From Mollicutes bacterium (GTDB lineage Bacteria; Bacillota_I; Bacilli_A; RF39; UBA660): a stretch of DNA of 5,925 nt. The notes beneath the pieces are model-generated. The model was not told the DNA's origin, did no database searches, and was given only the letters and a program-made list of their open reading frames with translations. The stretch is from positions 1 through 5,925 of the forward strand of contig JAAZHN010000133.1 of NCBI GenBank assembly GCA_012510695.1, in the 5' to 3' direction. Positions 1-5,537 of this stretch are shown here, piece after piece. Both the position numbers and the translations under genes were made by a program. The stretch's first letter is position 1. Every line of letters starts with the position of its first letter.

Positions 1-477
1 ATAATGTTAGGCGGACTTGGTTGTGGAGATGTTTTAAGTATTTGTAAAAATATTCTTCAAAACTCAGATTATTATGTGATTGTTTTAGCTGGAAGTAATA
101 AAAGTTTATTTAAAGAATTAAATGAAAAAATTAAAAGTCCTAATTTTAAAGTTGTACCATTCACTTCTAAAGTTAATGAATATTTAACTATATCTGACCT
201 TGTTATATCTAAACCTGGTGGTATTTCTTCAACTGAGATAATCTATAAAGAAAAGCCTTTAATTTTATTTGAAGCTCATTTAGGAGTAGAGGAGTATAAT
301 AGGAAGTTTTTTGAAAAAAATAAATTAGCTCTATATTGTAAAAATAAAAATGAGATTAATTTATTAATTGAAAAAGTATTTAAAAATAAGTTTAAATTTA
401 ATTTTAAATACATTAATAAAAAATCTTCTCAAGATATAGTAGATTTTGTTATTAAAGATTACAAAAAAAAGGATTGA
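1..477 (+). CDS. GT28-family glycosyltransferase, C-terminal part (UgtP / MGDG synthase-like), 5' truncated by window edge
   Basis: This is probably the nucleotide-sugar-binding half of a GT-B glycosyltransferase of the UgtP/monogalactosyldiacylglycerol synthase group. Those enzymes transfer glucose or galactose from UDP-sugar to diacylglycerol at the inner face of the membrane. The reading frame is open to base 1. The first Met, at base 4, sits inside the usual 'vMGGslG.G' loop (here MLGGLGCGD), so it is almost certainly internal. About half of a normal ~370-residue protein is missing. Counting from that Met, the UDP-binding signature SKPGG is at 69-73, followed by E78 and by GVEEYN at 94-99, which corresponds to the family's PGQE..N. 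The Gln of that motif is Val here. The last codons (KKKD, stop) lie in a terminator stem shared with rarA. MurG is an alternative because the fold is the same, but the KPGG and E..N..FF pattern fits the glycolipid synthases better. The acceptor cannot be judged without the N-terminal half. Confidence 0.8.
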   Translation: MMLGGLGCGDVLSICKNILQNSDYYVIVLAGSNKSLFKELNEKIKSPNFKVVPFTSKVNEYLTISDLVISKPGGISSTEIIYKEKPLILFEAHLGVEEYNRKFFEKNKLALYCKNKNEINLLIEKVFKNKFKFNFKYINKKSSQDIVDFVIKDYKKKD

Positions 478-497
478 TTTTAAATTCAATCCTTTTT
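466..497. terminator. Bidirectional intrinsic terminator between convergent genes
   Basis: AAAAAGGATTGA at 466-477 pairs perfectly with TCAATCCTTTTT at 486-497 around an 8-base loop (TTTTAAAT). Each strand reads as a stem with an A tract before it and a T tract after it, so the hairpin can end both the glycosyltransferase and rarA transcripts. The stop codons of both genes (475-477 plus, 486-488 minus) are inside the stem. Confidence 0.8.
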
Positions 498-1682
498 AAT
501 AATAGAATTTATTTGTTTTAAATTATTTTCATATTTATTATTTTTAGGTTGATAATAGGTTCTCATTTGTAATTTATCTGGTAAGTATTGTTGGCTCACA
601 TAGTAATTTGGATAATCATGAGGATATTTGTAATTAGGATTACCGTTTTTAATGTGGTCTGGAATATTACCAATATCACCCATTCTAATATCATTTAAAG
701 CTGCATCTATTGCTAAATAAGCTGAGTTACTCTTAGGAGATAGGGCAAGTTCGATAACTATATTAGCAAGAATTATTCTTGCTTCTGGAAGCCCTAACAT
801 TTCTGATAACTCGATCGCTGCATAAACCTTTGGACCCATAGTTGGATTAGCAAGACCGATATCTTCATAAGCAATAACACTCATTCTTCGATAAATACTA
901 TCTAAGTCTTCAACTTCGATTAATCTAGCTAAGTAGTGGAGTGATGCATCAACATCACTACCACGAATTGACTTTTGAAAAGCACTTAAGACATCATAAT
1001 GACCAGCTTCATTTTGATCATGAAAAAATACAGGTTTAGCATTAATTGATTTAATTAATTCAATATCGATTATATTATTATTTTTAGCATAATAAGCAAC
1101 TTCAAGGGTAGTGATTGCACTTCTTAAATCCCCACTAGCTAGCCTGGCAATATATTTGATTGTTTCACTATCTATTTCCACATTATCTAGTGATTTAATC
1201 GCTCTTTTTATTCCTTTAGTTAAATCTTTTTCTTCTAAGTCATTAAGTTTAAATATTTGACACCTTGATCTAATCGCGGGATTAATCTTATGATATGGAT
1301 TAGAGGTCGTTAGACCGATTAATTTAATTAAACCACTTTCAATATAAGGAAGCATTAAATCTTGTTTATCTTTGTTTAAACGATGGATTTCATCCATAAT
1401 AACAATCATTTCTCCATACATCTTGGCTTCTTCAACAACTATATCAAAATCTTTCTTATTATTAATAACAGCATTTAATTCTCTAAAGGGTATTTTAAGT
1501 TCATTGACAATTGCATTAGCGATCGAATTTTTACCTGTACCTGGTTTCCCATGAAAAATCATCGAAAACATTTTTTTCGACTTAATTAAATTACTAATAA
1601 CTTTATTATTACCGATTAAATGGTCTTGACCAATTACTTCATTTAATTTCTTAGGTCTTAAAACATGAGCTAAATTTTCCAT
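486..1682 (-). CDS. rarA: Replication-associated recombination protein A (RarA/MgsA), AAA+ ATPase
   Basis: RarA is a AAA+ ATPase related to clamp-loader subunits and eukaryotic WRNIP1/Mgs1. It acts at stalled replication forks, binds SSB and affects recombination and replication restart. The 398 residues match the usual ~420-residue length. In order: RPKKLNEVIGQDHL (9-22), Walker A GKPGTGKN (45-52), Walker B MIVIMDE (92-98), sensor 1 TTSN (125-128), arginine finger in NPAIRSRC (134-141), sensor 2 GDLR (184-187). The family-typical C-terminal region HYDVLSAFQKSIRGSD (228-243), AYEDIGLANP (271-280) and LSPKSNSAYLAID (314-326) forms the tetramerisation part. From memory it is very close to Bacillus subtilis RarA. 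One oddity is that residue 52, normally the Thr/Ser of GKT, is Asn (AAT). The ATG start has AAAGGTGA (minus strand, 1687-1694) just upstream. It is divergent from xerD and convergent with the glycosyltransferase. Confidence 0.95.
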   Translation of the reverse strand: MENLAHVLRPKKLNEVIGQDHLIGNNKVISNLIKSKKMFSMIFHGKPGTGKNSIANAIVNELKIPFRELNAVINNKKDFDIVVEEAKMYGEMIVIMDEIHRLNKDKQDLMLPYIESGLIKLIGLTTSNPYHKINPAIRSRCQIFKLNDLEEKDLTKGIKRAIKSLDNVEIDSETIKYIARLASGDLRSAITTLEVAYYAKNNNIIDIELIKSINAKPVFFHDQNEAGHYDVLSAFQKSIRGSDVDASLHYLARLIEVEDLDSIYRRMSVIAYEDIGLANPTMGPKVYAAIELSEMLGLPEARIILANIVIELALSPKSNSAYLAIDAALNDIRMGDIGNIPDHIKNGNPNYKYPHDYPNYYVSQQYLPDKLQMRTYYQPKNNKYENNLKQINSIIKKD

Positions 1683-1699
1683 TAAATCACCTTTAATCT

Positions 1700-1708
1700 A
1701 TTATAGCA
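1700..1708 (-). promoter_or_regulatory. Extended -10 promoter for rarA
   Basis: The minus strand reads TGCTATAAT, a perfect TGnTATAAT extended -10 element. No TTGACA-like -35 is present at 16-18 bp spacing, as is common for extended -10 promoters. The predicted start (about 1693) falls at the Shine-Dalgarno sequence, giving a leader of only about 11 nt. Confidence 0.65.
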
Positions 1709-1717
1709 TGATATAAT
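1709..1717 (+). promoter_or_regulatory. Extended -10 promoter for xerD
   Basis: TGATATAAT is a perfect TGnTATAAT element, back to back with the rarA promoter. Together, 1700-1717 form an inverted repeat in which 8 of 9 base pairs match. No good -35 is visible. The predicted start (about 1724) coincides with the GGTGAG ribosome binding site at 1724-1729, so the leader would be about 9 nt. Confidence 0.65.
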
Positions 1718-1732
1718 TAAGATGGTGAGATT

Positions 1733-2647
1733 ATGGATCAAGAAGAAGTAAAAAATGAGATTGAAATTTTTCATCTTGATGAATTTATGGCTCATTTATC
1801 TTTAGAAAAAGATTTTACTAAAGACACCTTAGATTCATATAATGAAGATTTAAAATCATTTGCTAAATATTTTAATAATGTTGAATTTAAAGAGTTAAAA
1901 ACTAAAGATATAGAAAGTTATACCACTCATTTAAAAGAAAATGGTTTACAGGCTAAAAGCATAGCTAGACATATATCTTGTTTAAGAACTTACTTTAAGT
2001 TTCTAAATAACCATAAATATTTAGAAAATAACCCAATGACAGGAATCGATTTGCCTAAAGTAGAGAAAAAGTTACCTGATGTTTGGAGTGTTGAAGAAAT
2101 TAATGCTCTTTTAGATATAGAACTTAAAAGACCACTTGATTATAGAAATAAAGCTATTTTAGAGTTGTTATATGCAACAGGTCTTAGAATATCTGAACTA
2201 ATCAATTTAGAGTATGTTAATTTAGATTTAGAAAATGATTTTTTAAGAATAATGGGTAAAGGTAAAAAGGAAAGAGTTGTCCCAATAGGGGAAATAGCAA
2301 TGGACTACTTAAAACTATATTTAGATGAATATCGTAGTCATTTTGTTAAAAAAGAACAAAACAATTATATATTTTTAAATTATTTAGGAAATAAATTAAC
2401 AAGACAAGGAGTATTTAAAATCCTAAATGAACAGCAAAGATTATCAGGAATAAATAAAAATATTTCACCACATACCCTAAGACATTCATTTGCTACTCAT
2501 TTACTTAATAATGGGGTTGATTTAAGGATCATACAGGAGTTTTTAGGTCATGATGATATCTCAACTACTGAAATATATACTCATGTTGCTAAAGACAAAT
2601 TAAAGAGTGATTATGAAGAGTTTCATCCAAGAAGTAAGATAGAATAA
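1733..2647 (+). CDS. xerD: Site-specific tyrosine recombinase, XerD type
   Basis: This is a tyrosine recombinase expected to act with a partner Xer protein at dif to resolve chromosome dimers before division, normally under FtsK/SpoIIIE control. Residues ~12-105 form the SAM-like N-terminal DNA-binding domain and ~115-295 the catalytic domain. All six active-site residues are visible: R152 (TGLRISE), K176 (GKGKKER), H247 and R250 (SPHTLRHSF), H273 (LGHDD) and Y282 (IYTHV). Their spacing follows E. coli XerD (R148, K172, H244, R247, H270, Y279) with offsets of only 3-4 residues. The length of 304 is close to the usual ~295-300. The start is supported by GGTGAG four bases before ATG. XerC is the alternative name, because sequence inspection alone cannot separate the two with certainty. 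Eleven bases separate it from the broken phosphorylase gene, so they probably share a transcript. In B. subtilis xerD also lies near purine nucleoside genes (drm, punA). A dif-like site lies 1.3 kb downstream. Confidence 0.9.
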   Translation: MDQEEVKNEIEIFHLDEFMAHLSLEKDFTKDTLDSYNEDLKSFAKYFNNVEFKELKTKDIESYTTHLKENGLQAKSIARHISCLRTYFKFLNNHKYLENNPMTGIDLPKVEKKLPDVWSVEEINALLDIELKRPLDYRNKAILELLYATGLRISELINLEYVNLDLENDFLRIMGKGKKERVVPIGEIAMDYLKLYLDEYRSHFVKKEQNNYIFLNYLGNKLTRQGVFKILNEQQRLSGINKNISPHTLRHSFATHLLNNGVDLRIIQEFLGHDDISTTEIYTHVAKDKLKSDYEEFHPRSKIE

Positions 2648-2658
2648 GAGGTATAATT

Positions 2659-3448
2659 ATGAATTATCAGAATTTATTAGATGCTCATGCTAAATATGGA
2701 ACAAATAAAAATGATATCATATCTAATGTTGGTTATGAAAATATTTTAGAGGATGTTGTTATTGCTCCCTGGTGGAGTCATACTATTTTTAACGGTTTTA
2801 ATGTTAGAGTAGAGCAAAACCAAAAAAATAATATTATTTACAATATCTATGGAGATAATTTTCAGTTCACTTTTCTTGAATTAAAAGCTGCAGGAGCACC
2901 ACAGATGATTGAAGATATCCTACCTTTGGGATTAACAAATTGCAAAAGGATATTATTTATTGGTTCAGCTGGTTCATTGACAAAAGAATTAAAGATTGGT
3001 GATCTAGTAATTCCCAACTATTCCCTATGTGGAAGACGGAGCTAGTAGATATTTAAATCCTAATTTAGAAGATGAGTTTTTAAAAAAAGAATATCCTAAT
3101 GGTAATTTAACAAATAATTTAAAACAAACTATGGATAAAATAAATATTGATTATAAATCAACAATTAATTTTAGTATTGATACTATATTTGCTCAGTTTC
3201 CACATATTGATTTTATTAAAAAATTAGGCGCCCAAACAATCGAAATGGAAACCGCTTGCTTCTTTAAATGTTGTAATATATTAAATCTAGAAAGTAGTGC
3301 TATTTTCATTATTTCTGATGAAATTTTAACCAAAAAATCTTTATTTAGTGGTAGAAGCGAAGAGGATAAAAAACATCGTCATTATATTAGAAATAATGTT
3401 TTACCAAATATTATTATTAAACTATTTAGCAAAACTAACATTTTGTAG
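2659..3448 (+). pseudogene. Nucleoside phosphorylase family protein, split by a frameshift
   Basis: Two overlapping frames (2659-3045, 128 residues; 3029-3448, 139 residues if its GTG is counted) together make one protein of about 262 residues, a normal size for the PNP/UDP phosphorylase family. These enzymes cleave nucleosides with phosphate to give free base and (deoxy)ribose-1-phosphate. The first half carries IGSAGSL (101-107), the phosphate-loop region, and GDLVIP (114-119). The second half opens with EDGASRYL, which normally follows that strand directly. It then has IEMETA (71-76), the ribose-binding Met-Glu, and ISDE (95-98) with the base-contacting Asp. AAGAGGT six bases before ATG supports the start. 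No ribosome binding site precedes the second frame, so it is not an independent gene. Substrate (purine nucleoside, uridine, or MTA/SAH nucleosidase activity) cannot be assigned. The break could be a real mutation, a sequencing error or, less likely, programmed frameshifting. Confidence 0.75.
3011..3045 (+). other. Frameshift zone in the phosphorylase gene
   Basis: The downstream frame opens after a TAA at 3008-3010 and the upstream frame closes with TAG at 3043-3045, so the shift must lie between them. The simplest repair is loss of one C from the CCC run at 3023-3025. The protein then reads through as VIPNYSYVEDGASRYL, in good agreement with the family. No slippery A or T run and no clear +1 programmed motif is visible. 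Confidence 0.7.
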
Positions 3449-3473
3449 CAAATTAATAAAAATCATGTATAAT
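3443..3473 (+). promoter_or_regulatory. Probable promoter for the 3504-3941 gene
   Basis: A perfect TATAAT lies at 3468-3473, with TTGTAG at 3443-3448 as a weak -35 at a long 19-base spacing that overlaps the stop of the broken gene. The predicted start is near 3480, giving a leader of about 24 nt. The -10 call is firmer than the -35. Confidence 0.45.
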
Positions 3474-3503
3474 AGGTAATTAGTCGAAGAGAGGAGTGGG
3501 GTT

Positions 3504-3941
3504 ATGGAGAATAATGAAAGATATCTTTTAGTTGATAAGAAAGTCCAAGAATATTTAGAAAAAAATAATTTGGATTATATATCAGATAATTTAAATCAAA
3601 TCATTCGTAACAGTGTTAATTTTTTTAAAGGTGAATTAGTTATTGTCTCAAGAACATCTAAATATATTGGAACATTAACATCAATTAAAATTAATTGTAT
3701 AGGAACAATATCTAATAAGGATGCAAACATCATAATTGATCACTCAAAATTTATTTATAATCAAGATGGACATTGTGTTGATGCTGAACAAGTAATTAAT
3801 CCAATAATTATTGTTGATGAATTAGATGAAAATATTATAGTTAGATATCAATTAGAAACAATTGATTTACAGATACAATTAATTGAAAAACATATTGAAC
3901 CTAAAAGAGAGAGTAATAATACATATATAAAAAGACCATAG
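3504..3941 (+). CDS. Hypothetical protein, 145 residues
   Basis: I do not recognise this protein. The start is well supported: AGAGGAG at 3490-3496 lies seven bases before ATG, and a TATAAT box is 30 bases upstream. There is no signal peptide or membrane segment. Residues 1-40 look helical (VQEYLEKNNLDYISDNLNQI), while about 43-125 alternate in a beta-rich pattern (ELVIVSRTSKYIGTLTSIKI, ANIIIDHSKFIY, PIIIVDELDENIIVRYQLE). This suggests a small cytoplasmic alpha+beta protein. A charged tail follows, and its last codons are part of a terminator stem. Codon use matches the neighbours. It is the last plus-strand gene before the dif-like site and may be transcribed separately from xerD. Base composition, start signals and terminator all support a real gene, but no function can be stated. 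Confidence 0.75.
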   Translation: MENNERYLLVDKKVQEYLEKNNLDYISDNLNQIIRNSVNFFKGELVIVSRTSKYIGTLTSIKINCIGTISNKDANIIIDHSKFIYNQDGHCVDAEQVINPIIIVDELDENIIVRYQLETIDLQIQLIEKHIEPKRESNNTYIKRP

Positions 3942-3953
3942 TAGTGGTCTTTT
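3930..3953. terminator. Bidirectional hairpin terminator overlapping the gene end
   Basis: AAAAGACCA at 3930-3938 pairs with TGGTCTTTT at 3945-3953 around a six-base loop that holds the TAG stop. On the plus strand the T run is short (TTTT then AGTTTG). On the minus strand it reads TTTTTATATATG. It can therefore end the plus gene and also transcripts arriving from the minus-strand operon after they pass the dif-like site. Confidence 0.65.
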
Positions 3954-3970
3954 AGTTTGTTATAAGTTTT

Positions 3971-3998
3971 GGTTTACATAATATTTATTATACGAAGT
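3971..3998 (-). other. dif: dif site, XerC/XerD chromosome dimer resolution site
   Basis: Read on the minus strand, the site consists of an 11-base XerC-side arm ACTTCGTATAA (3988-3998), a 6-base centre TAAATA (3982-3987) and an 11-base XerD-side arm TTATGTAAACC (3971-3981). Against the B. subtilis dif site as I remember it, 24 of 28 bases agree, with differences at positions 6, 9, 14 and 28. The plus strand also matches E. coli dif at 19 of 28. The XerD-side arm differs from Bacillus only at its last base. The site is intergenic, between convergent genes, and a XerD-type recombinase is encoded 1.3 kb away. No second copy was noticed in the window. The comparison sequences are from memory. 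Confidence 0.85.
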
Positions 3999-4001
3999 TA
4001 C

Positions 4002-4009
4002 GGTTAACC
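4002..4009. repeat. Short palindrome GGTTAACC beside the dif site
   Basis: This is a perfect 8-bp palindrome three bases beyond the XerC-side end of the dif-like site, in the 93-base spacer 3942-4034. It could be an accessory protein site or chance. The rest of that spacer holds only the 3' part of the terminator, the dif-like site and a weak CCC/GGG pairing (4008-4010 with 4020-4022) that is not convincing as a terminator. Confidence 0.3.
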
Positions 4010-4034
4010 CTTTATTTATGGGGCATTCTCTGTT

Positions 4035-4847
4035 TTATTGATTGGTTATTATGTTTATTTTACCAATTCCACCTTCAATATCAATAATATTATTACCAGA
4101 ACCTAAAGTTAATTTAGATTCATTAATAGATTTATAATTAATATATATAGATCCGATTCCTTTTTCTAATTTAAAAGTATAGTTGTCTAATCCATCAAGT
4201 AGATTTAAATCAATCGAACCAACACCAGCATCGATTGATGCTTTTCCGATGAGTGTAGCACCTAATTTAAATTTACCAACTCCAAGATTAGAACTTAAAT
4301 TAGTTAATGTAGAAGAGGTTATTTCAACCGAACCAACGCCACCATCAATTATTGTATAATCATTGACTGTCAATTTATCAATTGTGGTTTTGCCAGTTCC
4401 TAAATAAATTTCAAATGCTTCTGCAGTTAAATTTTCAATTTGGACGTTGCCAACCATTTGTCTTATAGTCGCTAATTCTAAATTATAATTGGTTGGTAAG
4501 AAAATAACTAAATTTTTTCTTTTTGAGAAGTGGAGCCATCTCCCCTTCTCTTCCCTTATTTTAAGGGTGTTTTCTTCATTATTTATTAACAATCTATCAT
4601 TATTAGTTTGGATTTTAAACTTTTCACTTTGTTTAATTACTAGGTTAGTAGTCTTTAAAGATATATTAAGATTATTAAATTCAGTTTCTTCTAAGACTTC
4701 TTCAATGTAACTGCTGTCAATTATTCCAAAGTCCGTTATTTCTTTAGTAAAATTAATAAATAGGATAAAGCCAGATATTAATGAAATAATAATTAATCCC
4801 GCAAATGATAGGGCTACATATTTTATTGTTTTTTGAGTTGTTGTCAT
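4035..4847 (-). CDS. Membrane-anchored DUF4097-like repeat protein
   Basis: One N-terminal membrane helix (about 10-32) is followed by a beta-rich domain of the DUF4097 'putative adhesin' type, probably outside the cell. From residue 150 a G-x-G turn followed by a short beta strand recurs about every 19-22 residues: GTGKTTI (150), GVGSVEI (170), GVGKFKL (189), GVGSIDL (208), GIGSIYI (230), GSGNNII (249), with a closer last one GIGKINI (260). This is what a small beta-solenoid would look like. Its ATG overlaps the stop of the upstream LiaF-like gene as ATGA, so translation is probably coupled. The ribosome binding site GGAGGT lies inside the upstream coding sequence. Proteins of this kind often sit beside LiaF/PspC-like envelope-stress genes. 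Despite the 'adhesin' label, the molecular function is not established. It is the last gene of the operon and its transcript would run into the dif-like site. Confidence 0.8.
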   Translation of the reverse strand: MTTTQKTIKYVALSFAGLIIISLISGFILFINFTKEITDFGIIDSSYIEEVLEETEFNNLNISLKTTNLVIKQSEKFKIQTNNDRLLINNEENTLKIREEKGRWLHFSKRKNLVIFLPTNYNLELATIRQMVGNVQIENLTAEAFEIYLGTGKTTIDKLTVNDYTIIDGGVGSVEITSSTLTNLSSNLGVGKFKLGATLIGKASIDAGVGSIDLNLLDGLDNYTFKLEKGIGSIYINYKSINESKLTLGSGNNIIDIEGGIGKINIITNQ

Positions 4848-5527
4848 TTAATGTCAGTACCTCCAAAGACATTGGTTGCATTAACATATATTATTTTTGC
4901 ATTTTTATTTTCTGAATCAATTGCTTTATTATTAGTGCCACCAAAGATTGATGTTGATGTTGCTTTTACAATAACATCTTTAGGTACTATTAATCTAATT
5001 CCACCAAACACTGTAGTTGAATTGATAATAATGTCTTCTTTAATCTTAGAACCACTTAAATCAATAACTACTTCACCAAATACTGCATTTATTTCACTGT
5101 TAATAAACTCTTCATCAACTTTAACTAAATTTTTGCTAAATGTTGCAGTATAATATGTCATTTCTTTGTCTTTTGAAATAATTTTTTTAATTTCTTTTAA
5201 ATCTTTACTTCTTGTAAGACTTTTATAAATTATTGATAAACCAATTAAGAATAAAACAACTGGTATAGATAATTTCCAAACAAGATCCATACTTATAACA
5301 TCATTAACAATTAATAAAAGTAATAAACCTATTAATAACCAAATAAAACTATCTAATTTTTCTTCATTTTTAATTAAGTTTATTAGGATAGGAATAATGA
5401 TAAATAATGTCCACCAACCATTAAAAAATATATTAATTTTGGTAATTTCAAGGGCATTTAATCCTAAAATAATTCCTATTAAAACTAAAATAATTCCCAA
5501 AATTAATCCATTACAACCTTTTTTCAT
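4844..5527 (-). CDS. LiaF-like four-helix membrane protein
   Basis: The N-terminal half has four hydrophobic helices (about 7-23, 36-53, 60-76, 84-103) like the LiaI/LiaF membrane region. The C-terminal half (about 123-227) resembles the LiaF/DUF2154 beta domain. Its hallmark is a repeated phi-F-G-G turn: VFGE at 149-152, VFGG at 173-176, IFGG at 194-197, VFGG at 220-223. In B. subtilis LiaF inhibits the LiaRS cell-envelope stress two-component system. No kinase or regulator is in this window, so the name is by family only. The start is supported by TAGGGG seven bases upstream (minus strand, 5535-5540), which overlaps the stop of the preceding gene. The distance to that gene is ten bases and to the next gene minus four, so the three are almost certainly one operon. 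The codons for the final GG also provide the ribosome binding site of the next gene. Confidence 0.8.
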   Translation of the reverse strand: MKKGCNGLILGIILVLIGIILGLNALEITKINIFFNGWWTLFIIIPILINLIKNEEKLDSFIWLLIGLLLLLIVNDVISMDLVWKLSIPVVLFLIGLSIIYKSLTRSKDLKEIKKIISKDKEMTYYTATFSKNLVKVDEEFINSEINAVFGEVVIDLSGSKIKEDIIINSTTVFGGIRLIVPKDVIVKATSTSIFGGTNNKAIDSENKNAKIIYVNATNVFGGTDIK

Positions 5528-5537
5528 CTTTATACCC

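Noticed and set aside
475..488. Possible UGA-as-Trp (code 4) reading
   Set aside because: Reading UGA as Trp would only add one or two codons before a TAA. UGG is used for Trp throughout, and the TGA at 4844-4846 makes a classic ATGA overlap, so UGA is a stop.
1372..1554. 60-residue plus-strand open frame
   Set aside because: Antisense shadow of the rarA P-loop and Walker B region, with no start signals or recognisable protein.
3020..3030. Programmed +1 ribosomal frameshift in the phosphorylase gene
   Set aside because: The local TCC CTA TGT gives no good repairing of a tRNA in the +1 frame, and no upstream stimulatory Shine-Dalgarno or stop codon at the shift is seen. An inserted base is simpler.
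3989..4000. TATACGAAGTTA matches 12 of 13 bases of a loxP arm when the next base is counted as a mismatch
   Set aside because: The opposite arm at 3968-3980 matches only 6 of 13 bases and there is no Cre-like gene. The stretch is explained by the XerC-side arm of the dif-like site.
4004..4030. Minus-strand terminator just after the DUF4097-like gene
   Set aside because: Only three or four G-C pairs around a 9-base AT loop, with no T tract after it.
4489..4710. 73-residue plus-strand open frame
   Set aside because: Antisense to the DUF4097-like gene, low complexity and no ribosome binding site.
4833..5153. 106-residue plus-strand open frame
   Set aside because: Antisense to the LiaF-like gene. 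Its hydrophobic composition is the complement of the repeated FGG and beta-strand codons.
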